64,000 nt of DNA from Rhynchopus sp. YZ270_cl-10 (taxonomy: Eukaryota; Euglenozoa; Diplonemea; Diplonemida; Diplonemidae): NCBI GenBank assembly GCA_964035575.1, contig OZ037904.1, forward strand, positions 744,001-808,000. Direction: 5' to 3'. Within the stretch, counting starts at the first letter, position 1; every line of letters begins with the position of its first letter. A program made the position numbers and the translations under genes. Shown piece after piece: positions 17,491-26,266 of this stretch. Under the pieces are notes generated by a model, which was not told the DNA's origin, made no database searches, and worked only from the letters and a program-made list of their open reading frames with translations.

Positions 17491-18861
17491 TCAACGTTGC
17501 GCCTTGCTTTCCTTCTTGAAGAGGTCTTGCGAGATGCGCTCTAGGTCGCCTAGGAGGAGGGGTGTCTTTTCTAGGGGGCGTAGCTTTGCTTTGAGGAGCT
17601 TTGCGAAGACAGGGTCTGCACCGAAGCAGGTGGAGACAAGACGTCGCACTGTCGGGTCGCTGTCTAGTGCGTGCACAAAGGACGATGCCGCCACACGTCC
17701 ATGCCGTCCCACATCCACCCGATCAAATGCCACCTGCAGACGTTGTAGTCGCCGTTCCCTTTCCGCAGTTAACACAACCTGTTTGTGTGGCAAGCAACGT
17801 CCTCCGACATCGCGTTTGGCACCCCCACCCCCACCTCCTATCCCAGGGCTAGGGTTGGTCCGGTCAACACCAGCCCGCTCGGATCGCTCAACATGAATAG
17901 ACCCCCGTTTGCGTGTGACCTCGACATCCCCAGCATCCGCATGCCGAAGTATACCACTGACAAGCTTCAAAGGGTCGCAGTCATAGTGCCGCAGCAACGC
18001 CTCGCACACAACACCAAGCCGGGTGGGGTCCTTCACAAACTCCCGCTCCATCTCCCAGGCACGGAGGTCAAGAAAGTCGCGGTCGCTGCGTTTCAGACTT
18101 CTTGGGCTGAGTGGCGGCGGGGCCACCTCACGGATCACCACCGTCGTGGCAGGGGCGACTGCATCAGCCTCGCCTGCGACAGCGACGGCGACTGCGAGAG
18201 ACGACTCTGTGGTCCCCATCCCCAACTTCTCCATTTTGCTCATCAACTTCTCCTCTGCGGCCGCAGTGTGCTCAGACACTGTGTGGAGGTGTCTTTGGCT
18301 TTCTGCTGCTGCCTCCATTCTCTCAAGCATCGCACGCTCTGCAGCAGTGGTCTTCTGTACATGCACCACTTCATCCTTGAACGCCGCCTCCGCTGCCTCC
18401 TCTGGTCTCACTGCCATACTCCGCTCCACAGACTCGACCTGCTCAGGTGTCGAAAACGTTGCGGCCGCCGCGTCCCCTATCCCCATCTGCACCATCCTCT
18501 CTACAAGCTTCCTCTCTGTCGCAGGAGGGGTGCTGCTTGAACGTGGCGCTTCCTCGGACACTTCCTTGAGCAATGACTTTAATGATACATTTCTGAGCAG
18601 ATCATCTGTGTATGTCTGAACCGGTTCGTCTAGTGTGTCTGTGGTGGGCATTGTAGGCATTGTGCCACCCCGAACCGGACGGGCCAAAGCATCATCAGAG
18701 TCTGAGTCCAACCCTCCCGACGTAGCAGAGACAGCAGACACAGCAGACCGTTCCATGCGTTCGAGAAGCTCTCGTTCATAGGTAGATGTCTTCTGAACGT
18801 GTACCACTTCGTCTTTAAATTGCAACTCTGCAACTTCTTCAGGGCGAGGTGGGGTGGACAT
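17491..18861 (-). CDS. Soluble protein with duplicated KDEVVHVQK module and EF-hand-like end
   Basis: The product is 456 aa from ATG 18861; the frame is open further upstream but that part is low-complexity and pyrimidine-rich, more like a leader. A module occurs twice. It starts RPEE..AE..FKDEVVHVQKT (residues 6-25 and 152-171), continues ER..LERME, and ends with E.KL...M...G.G (about 114-129 and 201-216). The rest is acidic and Ala/Ser-rich, then a Gly run near 370. At the C-terminus AFDRVDVGRHGRVAASSF resembles a degenerate EF-hand loop. No signal peptide or membrane span is seen. I do not recognise the family; a calcium- or cytoskeleton-linked protein is a guess. Confidence 0.72.
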   Translation of the reverse strand: MSTPPRPEEVAELQFKDEVVHVQKTSTYERELLERMERSAVSAVSATSGGLDSDSDDALARPVRGGTMPTMPTTDTLDEPVQTYTDDLLRNVSLKSLLKEVSEEAPRSSSTPPATERKLVERMVQMGIGDAAAATFSTPEQVESVERSMAVRPEEAAEAAFKDEVVHVQKTTAAERAMLERMEAAAESQRHLHTVSEHTAAAEEKLMSKMEKLGMGTTESSLAVAVAVAGEADAVAPATTVVIREVAPPPLSPRSLKRSDRDFLDLRAWEMEREFVKDPTRLGVVCEALLRHYDCDPLKLVSGILRHADAGDVEVTRKRGSIHVERSERAGVDRTNPSPGIGGGGGGAKRDVGGRCLPHKQVVLTAERERRLQRLQVAFDRVDVGRHGRVAASSFVHALDSDPTVRRLVSTCFGADPVFAKLLKAKLRPLEKTPLLLGDLERISQDLFKKESKAQR

Positions 18862-19002
18862 AGTGAGGGGAGGGGAGGGGGGAAAGGCGGCTGTGGTGGT
18901 GTATTTGAAAAAGAGAAGTTGAAAGTGCAGACTATAAGGGGGGAAATTAGAGGAGGGGGGAGGGTGCATTTTTTTTTGTTTTGTTTTTTGTTGTTTTTTT
19001 TT

Positions 19003-19036
<34 letters not shown>

Positions 19037-19868
19037 TTGTTTTTTTTTTTGTTTTATTTGAACCGTTGTTGCCTTTCTTCTCGTCCTCTCTTTTTTGTTT
19101 TTCCCTTTTCTTGTCTGTCTCTCGTTGTTTCCTTGTATTTTTATGGAATATCGTAGCGTACCAACTACTTTCCTACGGCCGGTTATACGGTTCTTTTCCC
19201 AGAAAAATTTTGTTTCGAAAAAATCAAAATAACGCAATATTTTTTTTTGTGCTGTAAACAAGCGCAACATACACAAAAAGAATAAAGAAAAAAGAAAAAT
19301 AAAAAATAAAAAAGAAAAAAAGAAACCCCCCGTCCCCACTGGGATCAGTTCTTCGGCAAAAGAATCCCTTCTACCATATGAAAACGGTACTGAACTTTTT
19401 TTTTAAAAAAAATAGGAGATTGAATTTCAAAAAAAAAAAAAAAACGCCCCTTTTACTGGCCTCCAACAAAGGAGTCTTGTTTTTTTTTTTTTTCTTCTTT
19501 TTTCTTAACGAATTGAGGACGTATGCACTGTATGAAATGTATTTTTATATAAAAAAATTGTAGACATTTGCGCCTATTTATGAGAAGCGTGTGTTGCTGT
19601 CGTAGATAAAAGCCTTTTCGTACACTTATTTCTTCTCCTTTTTTTTTTGTTTTATTTGCTTTCTTATGCATCATCTTTAATGATGTTCTTTTTTGGGGGG
19701 TGGGAAAGGGGTTGCCTGCTATTGGCGGTTGTTGTTGTTCTCAGTGCGGTTTGCAAGAGCTACCAAAGCGATCGAAATAGCTGGGGTGGGGTGTGGGTGG
19801 GGGATGGGGGGGTTCAGCATGTTGCTGCAATCAGCGTTGGATTGAAGAGACAGAACTCGGACACGTCT
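18862..19868. other. Homopolymer-rich spacer
   Basis: No gene is supported. The stretch contains a T-rich tract of about 85 bp (18968-19060), many A and T runs and no hairpin-family members. It must hold the 3' end of the zinc-knuckle transcript and the 5' end of the next gene. Confidence 0.5.
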
Positions 19869-20510
19869 CTAGTATCCGCCACCTCCACCACCTCCACCCT
19901 GGGGGCAGTCGCGGGACATGTGTCCAGACTGACCACAGCTGTAGCACTTGCGGTCTCCTCCTCCGTATCCGCCACCTCCACCTCCACCTCCGCCCTGGGG
20001 GCAGTCACGGGACATGTGCCCAGACTGGCCACAGCTGTAGCACTTGCGGTCTCCACCGTATCCTCCACCTCCACCACCACCTCCGCCCTGGGGGCAGTCG
20101 CGGGACATGTGTCCGGACTGTCCGCAGCTGTAGCACTTGCGGTCTCCGTATCCGCCACCTCCACCACCACCTCCACCCTGGGGGCAGTCGCGGGACATGT
20201 GTCCAGACTGTCCACAGCTGTAGCACTTGCGGTCTCCACCGTATCCTCCACCACCACCTCCACCTCCGCCCTGGGGGCAGTCGCGGGACATGTGTCCAGA
20301 CTGGCCACAGCTGTAGCACTTGCGGTCTCCTCCGTATCCGCCACCTCCACCTCCACCTCCACCCTGGGGGCAGTCACGGGACATGTGTCCAGACTGGCCA
20401 CAGCTGTAGCACTTGCGGTCTCCACCGTATCCTCCACCTCCACCTCCACCTCCGCCCTGGGGGCATTCACGGGACATGTGTCCCTCCTCTCCGCAGGTGT
20501 AGCAGGCCAT
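19869..20510 (-). CDS. Seven-knuckle CCHC zinc-finger protein (CNBP/HEXBP-like)
   Basis: The product is 213 aa from ATG 20510 ([16 protein letters not shown]). Seven CCHC knuckles of the form C-x2-C-x4-H-x4-C are separated by [17 protein letters not shown] linkers. Knuckles 2-7 are identical in the core [14 protein letters not shown], and the DNA repeats every 93-99 bp. Proteins like this (CNBP in animals, HEXBP/UMSBP in kinetoplastids, glycine-rich knuckle proteins in plants) bind single-stranded G-rich DNA or RNA and act in translation, mRNA stability or, in kinetoplastids, minicircle replication. The upstream part of the open frame (20511-20594) looks like leader sequence. The glycine spacer and near-identical copies suggest recent expansion. 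Confidence 0.9.
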   Translation of the reverse strand: MACYTCGEEGHMSRECPQGGGGGGGGGYGGDRKCYSCGQSGHMSRDCPQGGGGGGGGGYGGDRKCYSCGQSGHMSRDCPQGGGGGGGGGYGGDRKCYSCGQSGHMSRDCPQGGGGGGGGGYGDRKCYSCGQSGHMSRDCPQGGGGGGGGGYGGDRKCYSCGQSGHMSRDCPQGGGGGGGGGYGGGDRKCYSCGQSGHMSRDCPQGGGGGGGGY

Positions 20511-20933
20511 TGTTTGGTTACTTTTTATCGTCTGTAGTTTGTGTGGGTATTGGGAAGGAACAAACTCACGAAAGGAGAACAGGGGGGAGAGCAAACAGGA
20601 ACAATAATGCTTTATTTTTTAACTTCGTTTTCTCGTTGTGTAGGGAAAGGGAAGCGAGTCTGTGGTGCCAAGCTAGATGTGGCACTTCAACAAAAAAAAT
20701 AATAAATAACACTCACTCCTGTTGTTAGATTGGCGATAGGGTGTGTGTGCTTGGCTGCTCTGAAAAGCCACGGCATCGCAATTTGTGACAATATCATTTA
20801 AAACTCAAACTCTCTCTGTCTCTGCTGCATCGCCACAAAGAGAATATCAAAAACAAACATATTTGGCATGACTTGGAAGTGGCCAGTACCATTAGAAAAA
20901 CCTCAAACAAACACTGAGACATGCCCTTTTTTT
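20511..20933. other. Spacer between zinc-knuckle and RCC1-like genes
   Basis: I see no gene here. The spacer is mixed sequence with short A runs and no member of the hairpin families. Confidence 0.5.
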
Positions 20934-22241
20934 TCACGCCTTCTCCACAAGCGCCAAGGTCCAGTACTTCCCTAAGGCAATGTCAAGCACCTTGCCGCCC
21001 CCTGGGATGGGCACTGCAGTGGGCGAGGAGACGTAGCACTTCATCCTTCTCTTTGACCCACCGGGGCCGCGCATGAAGGCTGGGAGACCACATCTGCCAT
21101 TTGAACCACACCCCCAGGAGAAGAGCCGGCCGTCCTTTGCGAGCGCAGCAGAGTGGATGTGTGCACACCCGCTTGCGACGATGTGCGCGTCTTCGAGGTA
21201 GTGCGTACGACCACCCTCACCAAAGGCACCATCCTGCATTGCCATGTCACGACACGCACCCTGCCTATCCACACGGAGGTCTTCCGCAGCTCCTGTTGGT
21301 ACCGCATCCTTGACTGCCCGGTCTGCTGCCACCCCACCCACCTCATAAAACGAGGTGTGGTCCTCCTTCGGTGCCATCGTCTTATGCAAATGGTCCGCAC
21401 CCATCCCCTTATGGCACGTCCCCGCTATGCACAACCGCCCACTGCGTGTTGTGACGTGAGTCCGCGGGCCTTCCTGCCCGCCGGCCTTCCCGGTGCGGTT
21501 TGGGTTCTCCTGCCCTTTAGTGCATGCGACCGATACCGCGAAGAGGTCGTCCGAAGAGCCGTCAAATCTGGGTACTCTCTGTGGCAGCTTCACCTCTGGT
21601 GTCTTCCCGCCTAGACCGAGGGCACCGCTTGCTCCGTCACCCCAGGTGTAGACATGCCCGAGGGATGTGCACACTGCGGACACAATGCTGCCTCGACTGA
21701 AGTCTGTGATGGTTTCACCCTCTGCGAGAACGAGTGGGACAAGCTTTGGGGAGAGCGGGCTGGACAACGCGGTGGTGTTTCTGCAGTGAATGATGTGGAC
21801 AGTACGTCTGGTCTGCGCGAGGAGCATGATCGTCGGGCCTGATGCCGTGCACGCAACGTAGCCTTCCTCTGAACCCGGGGGTGTCACCGCAAACTTCGAG
21901 GCACCAAAGACAAAGGCCTCCCCAGAAGACATAACACATACAAAGCACGTCGCAGACACCGCAATGTCCACAGCCCCTGCACTGACCACACAGGTCGGTG
22001 TGTCCCCAACCCCCCCAACAGGCCGGTACGCCGACCAACACCACACCCCACCGTGTGTATCAAGCAATGCAAACAACCCCTGGTCCGCCACAACCTTTAC
22101 AAACCGCACCCCCAGGTCAGGCATAACAACGGGCACCATGTATGGACAGTCCCCTGCACTGTCAACACCCTTGGCAACAGGAAAACACATTTTCCCTGGA
22201 TGCCCTGCAACCCCACAGGCAAACAGAACGCCTCCTGGCAT
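20934..22241 (-). CDS. RCC1-like repeat protein
   Basis: The product is 435 aa, starting at the first ATG (22241) and ending in a stop at 20934. RCC1-type beta-propeller blades are visible as VYTWGDGASGALGLGG (about residues 197-212) and LFSWGCGSNGRCGLP near residue 380, with more diverged blades such as VWCWSAYRPVGG and AFVFGASKF before them. About 435 aa is the normal size for a single seven-bladed RCC1 propeller. Between the two best blades lies a poorly conserved region rich in Thr, Gly and His, so one or two blades are degenerate. Nuclear Ran-GEF activity cannot be claimed from this; most RCC1-like proteins are general scaffolds. No signal peptide or membrane span is seen. Confidence 0.8.
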   Translation of the reverse strand: MPGGVLFACGVAGHPGKMCFPVAKGVDSAGDCPYMVPVVMPDLGVRFVKVVADQGLFALLDTHGGVWCWSAYRPVGGVGDTPTCVVSAGAVDIAVSATCFVCVMSSGEAFVFGASKFAVTPPGSEEGYVACTASGPTIMLLAQTRRTVHIIHCRNTTALSSPLSPKLVPLVLAEGETITDFSRGSIVSAVCTSLGHVYTWGDGASGALGLGGKTPEVKLPQRVPRFDGSSDDLFAVSVACTKGQENPNRTGKAGGQEGPRTHVTTRSGRLCIAGTCHKGMGADHLHKTMAPKEDHTSFYEVGGVAADRAVKDAVPTGAAEDLRVDRQGACRDMAMQDGAFGEGGRTHYLEDAHIVASGCAHIHSAALAKDGRLFSWGCGSNGRCGLPAFMRGPGGSKRRMKCYVSSPTAVPIPGGGKVLDIALGKYWTLALVEKA

Positions 22242-22358
22242 GGAAAGCGGGTGAGAGTGAGAGAGAGAGCGAGAATCTGTCGTGTTGTGGGGTAGAAGGT
22301 AGAAAGTTGGGGATAAAGTGAAGTATCAAACCAGGTGAAATTAAAAGAGTGGTTAAAA

Positions 22359-22385
22359 CACAACAGCCTCTCGTGAACAGTGTAC
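22359..22385 (-). repeat. Family G unit, copy 2
   Basis: The minus strand reads GTGAAG then GTACACTGTTCACGAGAGGC and TGTTGTGTTTTAACC. It lies about 120 bp upstream of the RCC1-like start codon. It joins the two families, having the GTACACTG start and the ACGAGAG loop core. Confidence 0.55.
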
Positions 22386-22432
22386 CTTCACGGTGGTGAT
22401 GTTACCAGGGTTTTTGGTGATATGACATGGGA

Positions 22433-22462
22433 CCGGCTCGATGGTATCTCCAAAAATTCCCC
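22433..22462 (+). repeat. Dispersed 30-bp repeat, copy 1
   Basis: CCGGCTCGATGGTATCTC followed by AAAAATTCCCCA is repeated at 24830-24860. Just before it, a GATGTTAC..GGTTTTTGG stretch also occurs inverted near 31670-31700. These look like fragments of one old dispersed element. Confidence 0.6.
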
Positions 22463-22583
22463 AAACCCCCATACCCGGGTCGATGGGTTGATGGTTAGGC
22501 TGGGGCCTGATCTGATTTCCTCTCAAAAAAAAAAATGGAGGGGGGGTCTACTATTTAGGGAGGGTGAAGAGGATGCGGAAGAG

Positions 22584-22609
22584 ATGATAAGCCACTGCGC
22601 TTCAGTCAC
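22584..22609 (-). repeat. Minus-strand hairpin, family H variant
   Basis: After CCCTACTCAAG on the minus strand, GTGA pairs with TCAT and AAGC pairs with GCTT around loop GCAGTG. The closing pairs and the acceptor-like start match the family; the loop does not. Confidence 0.5.
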
Positions 22610-23216
22610 CTTGAGTAGGGAGGAAAGGGGAAACAACAACAAAAAAAGCTCAAATAGAATTGCGAGGTTGAACAACACAACTGAATAACACAGGGAGGGG
22701 AGGGGAGGGGGAGGCTCAAAGAAGCTCGTGTCGCTAGGGGTGGGTGACTGCGGTAAAGACTTAGTGGGTTCGGTGGAAAGGACATTGTTACACATGACCC
22801 AATCCTCGCCTTTGCAAGCATTCACTTTTCAGGAGTGTGCAAGAAGCTGGAGAGGGGAAAACTGAAGTTAGTGCAAACGCCTCTGGGATGCAGGCACTGG
22901 CACTCCATGGGTTATCGAACCCCGGAGTGATGCACTTTGAGTGGTGCTTACCTGGAAAAGGTGTGAGCAAAAAAAATAAAGCATGTGTGTGTGTGCGTTT
23001 GTGTCCATACCACAAAAAAAAAATGCCCAGCGTTTTTCTTTACCCCCGTCATTTCACTCACAACGTGACACGTTCCTTAAAACCACGTTCCCTGTTCCGT
23101 TATCCGTTAATTGCATCAAAAAAGTATTGAGAGGAACGGGAGATTATAGCAGAAGGCTTGCCGAGAGAAATAGTAACTCTGATAGTAAGTAAAAAGGGGG
23201 GAAAAAAAGGTTTTTT

Positions 23217-23303
23217 TCTTTGATTGCACAATTACCCTGTTGGAGGGGAGGGTGATTGGCAACCGTATCTGAAGAACTATTTCTCCTTTAAGCTATGCTC
23301 GTA
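23217..23303 (+). ncRNA. Candidate structured RNA, copy B
   Basis: Second copy of the sequence at 4396-4480. The stem is AATTACCCT (23230-23238) with AGGGTGATT (23249-23257), nine pairs including one U-G that works only on the plus strand. Flanks TGATTGCAC, TGGC-ACCGTA and TATTTCTCCTTTAA are shared. It ends 16 bp before the left end of the MULE-like element, so it is probably a separate entity. The identity of the RNA is unknown. Confidence 0.5.
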
Positions 23304-23559
23304 GTATAAAGTATTTCAACATATGGGTGGCTTTTTTTTGCCCCCCCACGTTTCAAACCGCGAAACATTTTTTTTTGGCAAAGACAATTTTCAGCTGGAA
23401 AAAAAAAAAAAAAAATTTTTCCCCCTGACAGGGCCTGTGCTCGAAAAAAAAAATTTTTTTTTTCTGTGGGTGAAAAAGACATGTCGAAAAAAAAATAAAA
23501 ATATAGTCGCCCCCGGCGGGCCCTCGCCCCATTATTGATATGATCATGATCTGAACCAA

Positions 23560-23676
23560 TGATTTCTTTACTTTAGTTTTTCTGCAAGTGCGGCTGTTGT
23601 GACCCTTCTTGTCACACTTACTACATGTTGTGCGCTTTCTCTTTTTTTTTTTGGGGGGGGGGGCTGTGACACACAA
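23560..23676 (-). pseudogene. Transposase C-terminal zinc-knuckle remnant
   Basis: The minus strand encodes a Lys/Arg-rich stretch, then CSKCDKKGHNSRTC (codons at about 23584-23625) and a basic tail running into the left TIR. A single CCHC knuckle near the C-terminus is typical of MULE transposases. No catalytic core is present next to it, so it is a fragment. It could also be an unrelated zinc-knuckle gene caught in the element. Confidence 0.5.
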
Positions 23677-23933
23677 ATATCAAAATTGATCTTCCTCTTT
23701 ACGGAACTCTGAAGAGTCAATGTCACGGGATCTTCCCTTTTCTGAGACTGCTTCTAATTCTGTTTCTGTTTCTTCTTCTGCCGACCTCACGCGCCTATCC
23801 CCCATCGCCAGGGAGGATCTGAGACGGACTCTGTCGGCACTGATGACCGTCAGAACGCACAGGTTGGAAGCCGCCGCCATCCAGACCCTCCACAAGCAGC
23901 AGATCAGTGCACCCCCCTCTTTTGTTTGTAGTC

Positions 23934-24194
23934 ATGGACTACAAACAAAAGGGTAAGCTCCCAATGCTGCCCGAGGAGCCCAACCAGCTCTTCTACAACG
24001 AGGGCTCCTACAACCACCTTGGAGTCTGCCTGTTCTGGTGTGATGGAGAGGGCATCAAGAAGCACACCTTTAATGTGATGTTGCCCACGACAAATCAGGA
24101 CGGATACGTGTCCGTTTCCTGCCTGAAGTTAGCTGATGGACCACAAGGACTGGCCGAAAGAGAAAAAAAATATGTTCTGGGCAGATGCGGGTAG
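23934..24194 (+). CDS. Unrecognised 86-aa open frame inside the MULE-like element
   Basis: From ATG 23934 the plus strand encodes 86 aa starting MDYKQKGKLPMLPEEP, with FWCDGEGIKKHTFNVMLP in the middle. Composition and GC content are protein-like and unlike the homopolymer-rich surroundings. Upstream (23720-23930) another plus frame, Ser- and Arg-rich, may belong to the same ancestral gene. I recognise no domain. It may be a captured host exon or a fragment of the element's own accessory gene. Confidence 0.35.
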   Translation: MDYKQKGKLPMLPEEPNQLFYNEGSYNHLGVCLFWCDGEGIKKHTFNVMLPTTNQDGYVSVSCLKLADGPQGLAEREKKYVLGRCG

Positions 24195-24451
24195 GCATTT
24201 TTTGTGCACAAGTTCTCTCATTTCTTGTGAAGATGCCTCGCTTTGATTCTGCTCGCTTTTATGCTGGTAATCATGGGAAAAGGGCGAGGGCCCGCCGGGC
24301 AGAGCCCGCGGACCTCCCCCGAAAATTAATTATGCACCCCCTTCCAACCCCCGTCCCGCCCAAAAAACAAAAAAAAAAAAAACCTCTCCCGAGCTTTCTC
24401 CGTCCGCTGACAAGCTAGTCACAGGAAGAAGAAGATCAAAACTCGGTCGAG

Positions 24452-24476
24452 CCCGGGCGCGCTTCGCGCGCCCGGG
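24452..24476. repeat. Perfect GC hairpin
   Basis: CCCGGGCGCGC and GCGCGCCCGGG, 11 pairs, close a three-base TTC loop. It lies inside the MULE-like element and has no T run after it, so a terminator reading is not supported. Confidence 0.8.
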
Positions 24477-24829
24477 TCCCCACCCCAGCTCAAGTTGGGG
24501 GCCTCCGGCGGAATGTGAGAATTGCTCGGTTATCCGACGGCGGAGTTCGGCACTTTATTGATATTTGCACCAGGCACACATGGTGCACGAATTATCAGTA
24601 ACCTCAGTTTTTTTACAAAAGAAACGGCGGTATGTCACCCAAAGGTTCCAAGCGAAGCCACGGTACGCAACATTTCAAAAAAATGCGCTTAAAATTGTAC
24701 ATTTTTACAGGCAAACAATGTCACGGGAATGGTGTGATGCAGGCTTGCGCCGCAGGCGCACGGTACGCTACTTTTTTCCTTTCGCCATGCTGCGTGCTTC
24801 CTTTTCCTTCGACGTTTGACCAATTGAGT

Positions 24830-24860
24830 CCGGCTCGATGGTATCTCAAAAAATTCCCCA
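24830..24860 (+). repeat. Dispersed 30-bp repeat, copy 2
   Basis: Same orientation and nearly the same sequence as 22433-22462; here it is inside the MULE-like element, which suggests the element picked it up or inserted next to a copy. Confidence 0.6.
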
Positions 24861-25278
24861 TAATATGGGCCCCTCCTCCCCCCCAAAAAAAAATCCAAAA
24901 CCCCCGTCCCTGGACGGGGGTTTGGGACGGGGGTCGGTTTTTGGAAAATAATTGACCCCCGTCCGGGACGGGGTGAACGGGGGTGTTCCGCGGACTCTGC
25001 CGCCGGGGGCGACTATATTTTTATTTTTTTTTTCGACATGTCTTTTTCACCCACAGGAAAAAAAAATTTTTTTTTCGAGCACAGGCCCTGTCAGGGGGAA
25101 ATTTTTTTTTTTTTTTTTTTTTTCAGCTGAAAATTGTCTTTGCCAAAAAAAAATGTTTCGCGGTTTGAAACGTGGGGGGGCAAAAAAAATTCACCCATAT
25201 GCAATCAATAAATTGATAGCATAGGAGGAGGGATCAATAAAAAATGTTCCCATAGTGGTGTTCCCGAAAGGGCCCATA

Positions 25279-25383
25279 TTGACAGGTCCTTGACATGTCC
25301 TTGACACAAGGTTTACAGGGGAAAATGACACACCCCCCCTATATTGACATGTACTTGACATGTCGTTGACATGTCCCCGACAG
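25279..25383 (+). repeat. Two short arrays of an 11-bp TTGACATGTCC repeat
   Basis: Three units run from 25279 and about four from 25343, separated by some 35 bp. Each unit contains the palindrome GACATGTC or a one-base variant. The clustering resembles a binding-site array, but the function is unknown. Confidence 0.65.
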
Positions 25384-25740
25384 CAGATCGGTAACACCAC
25401 ATAGGTATAAAAAAGGTATAAAAAAGAATTGGGAGAAGATAAAAGAGAGGTTTCTCTGCGCTTCGTCCCTCTTGAAGACAAATGTTTTATGTGCACATTG
25501 AGAAATAGACGGAACCACACATCACCTTTTTGCTGCAACAAAATGGCAACAAAAATAGGGAAGCAAGAAACGTCCTCAACGAAGAACTCATACACACCAT
25601 AAAAATTGAACAACAAAAACAACAACAAAAAATGTGAAGTTTATAGACACTCACGCAAAATAGAATAGATTTTAGTAAGAAGGTGTCATCTGAAAGATAA
25701 ACAATCCAAAGATGAGCTATAATAATAAAAAAACAAGGTT

Positions 25741-25779
25741 TGACTTGAAATACAACAACCCGCTCGTGAACAGTGTACC
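25741..25779 (-). repeat. Family G unit, copy 3
   Basis: This is a near-identical partner of 11673-11709: the plus strand TGACTTGAAATACAACA is shared, then C-rich bases, CTCGTGAACAGTGTACC and TTGGTACAA. The small TGTACC/GGTACA hairpin is kept with a GTT loop. Confidence 0.65.
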
Positions 25780-26169
25780 GTTGGTACAATGACTGGGCGG
25801 GAGGAAAGGAGAAATTGAAGGGACCATACAGCATTATTGACAAAACAGATGAGGGGGGCGGGTATGTGTGACGCGTGGAGTTGTTGGTTGTCTGGTTGCG
25901 CCTCTGCACCCATCCCCCTTGCCTATAGCTGAAGTATCCAGTCTCCTTCTCCATAATAAAGTGAAGTTGATAGTGCAAACGCAAAATAAAAAATAATGTG
26001 CAAATAGAAGGGGTAAGCTTTGCTGGTGTACGAAGCAAAAGGGAAAAGGAAAAACGGAAATGGGAAATGGAATTGTTTTGTTGCATATAAAAGACCAGGC
26101 AGTGTGCATGCACATTGCCAACGACGCAAATCAATCCGTCTGGTGTGGCTTTCTCATAAATAAAAATTT

Positions 26170-26199
26170 GACTTGTAATACAAAGCGTGACAGTGTACC
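26170..26199 (-). repeat. Family G unit, copy 4
   Basis: The minus strand has CTTTTTAG then GTACACTGTCACG and TTTGTATTACAAGTCAA. It is shorter than the other copies, but start, TACA/TGTA pairing and CAAGTCAA end are kept. It lies just downstream of the astacin stop codon. Confidence 0.5.
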
Positions 26200-26266
26200 T
26201 AAAAAGCCATTGCTGTTCTCGAAGACACCAACAGAAACTGTGAACATTGCACCTCGGAGCGTCATC

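Larger units (their letters stand above)
23319..25201. mobile_element. MULE-like element with ~200-bp terminal inverted repeats
   Basis: The ends are inverted repeats of about 200 bp: left 23319-23519, right 25000-25201. Each starts CATATGGGTG, then has CCCCCCCACGTTTCAAACC, poly-T/A blocks and GTCGCCCCCGGCGG. Long TIRs and a zinc knuckle in the interior fit a Mutator-like element. I could not find the expected 9-bp target duplication at the outer edges. The interior (about 1.5 kb) is too short for a full transposase, so it is a deletion derivative or a non-autonomous element that carries other DNA. A partial inner copy of the TIR end lies near 24274-24310. Confidence 0.65.
22242..26266. other. 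4-kb spacer rich in repeats and transposon remains
   Basis: No host gene is supported. From RCC1 outward it contains two hairpin-family units (22359 and 22584), a second copy of the structured sequence (23217), a MULE-like element (23319-25201), an 11-bp repeat cluster (25279-25383) and two GTACACTG units (25741 and 26170). A 30-bp sequence with CCGGCTCGATGGTATCTC is shared by 22433-22462 and 24830-24860. Confidence 0.55.

Noticed and set aside
19869-20510. Retroelement Gag-type zinc knuckles
   Set aside because: Seven knuckles with glycine linkers and no other element genes fit a host CNBP/HEXBP-like protein.
22895-22930. tRNA T-arm (GGGTTCGATAACCC on the minus strand)
   Set aside because: The stem does not pair correctly around a seven-base loop, and no acceptor, D or anticodon arms are found at the right distances. 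An old tRNA-derived SINE fragment is possible but unsupported.
24452-24476. Intrinsic terminator
   Set aside because: The hairpin is strong but has no T run, and the window is eukaryotic; it lies inside a transposon.
25487-26134. Minus-strand frame of about 215 codons
   Set aside because: It has Phe/Ser/Cys-rich low-complexity content, runs through a dispersed repeat at 25741 and has no domain.
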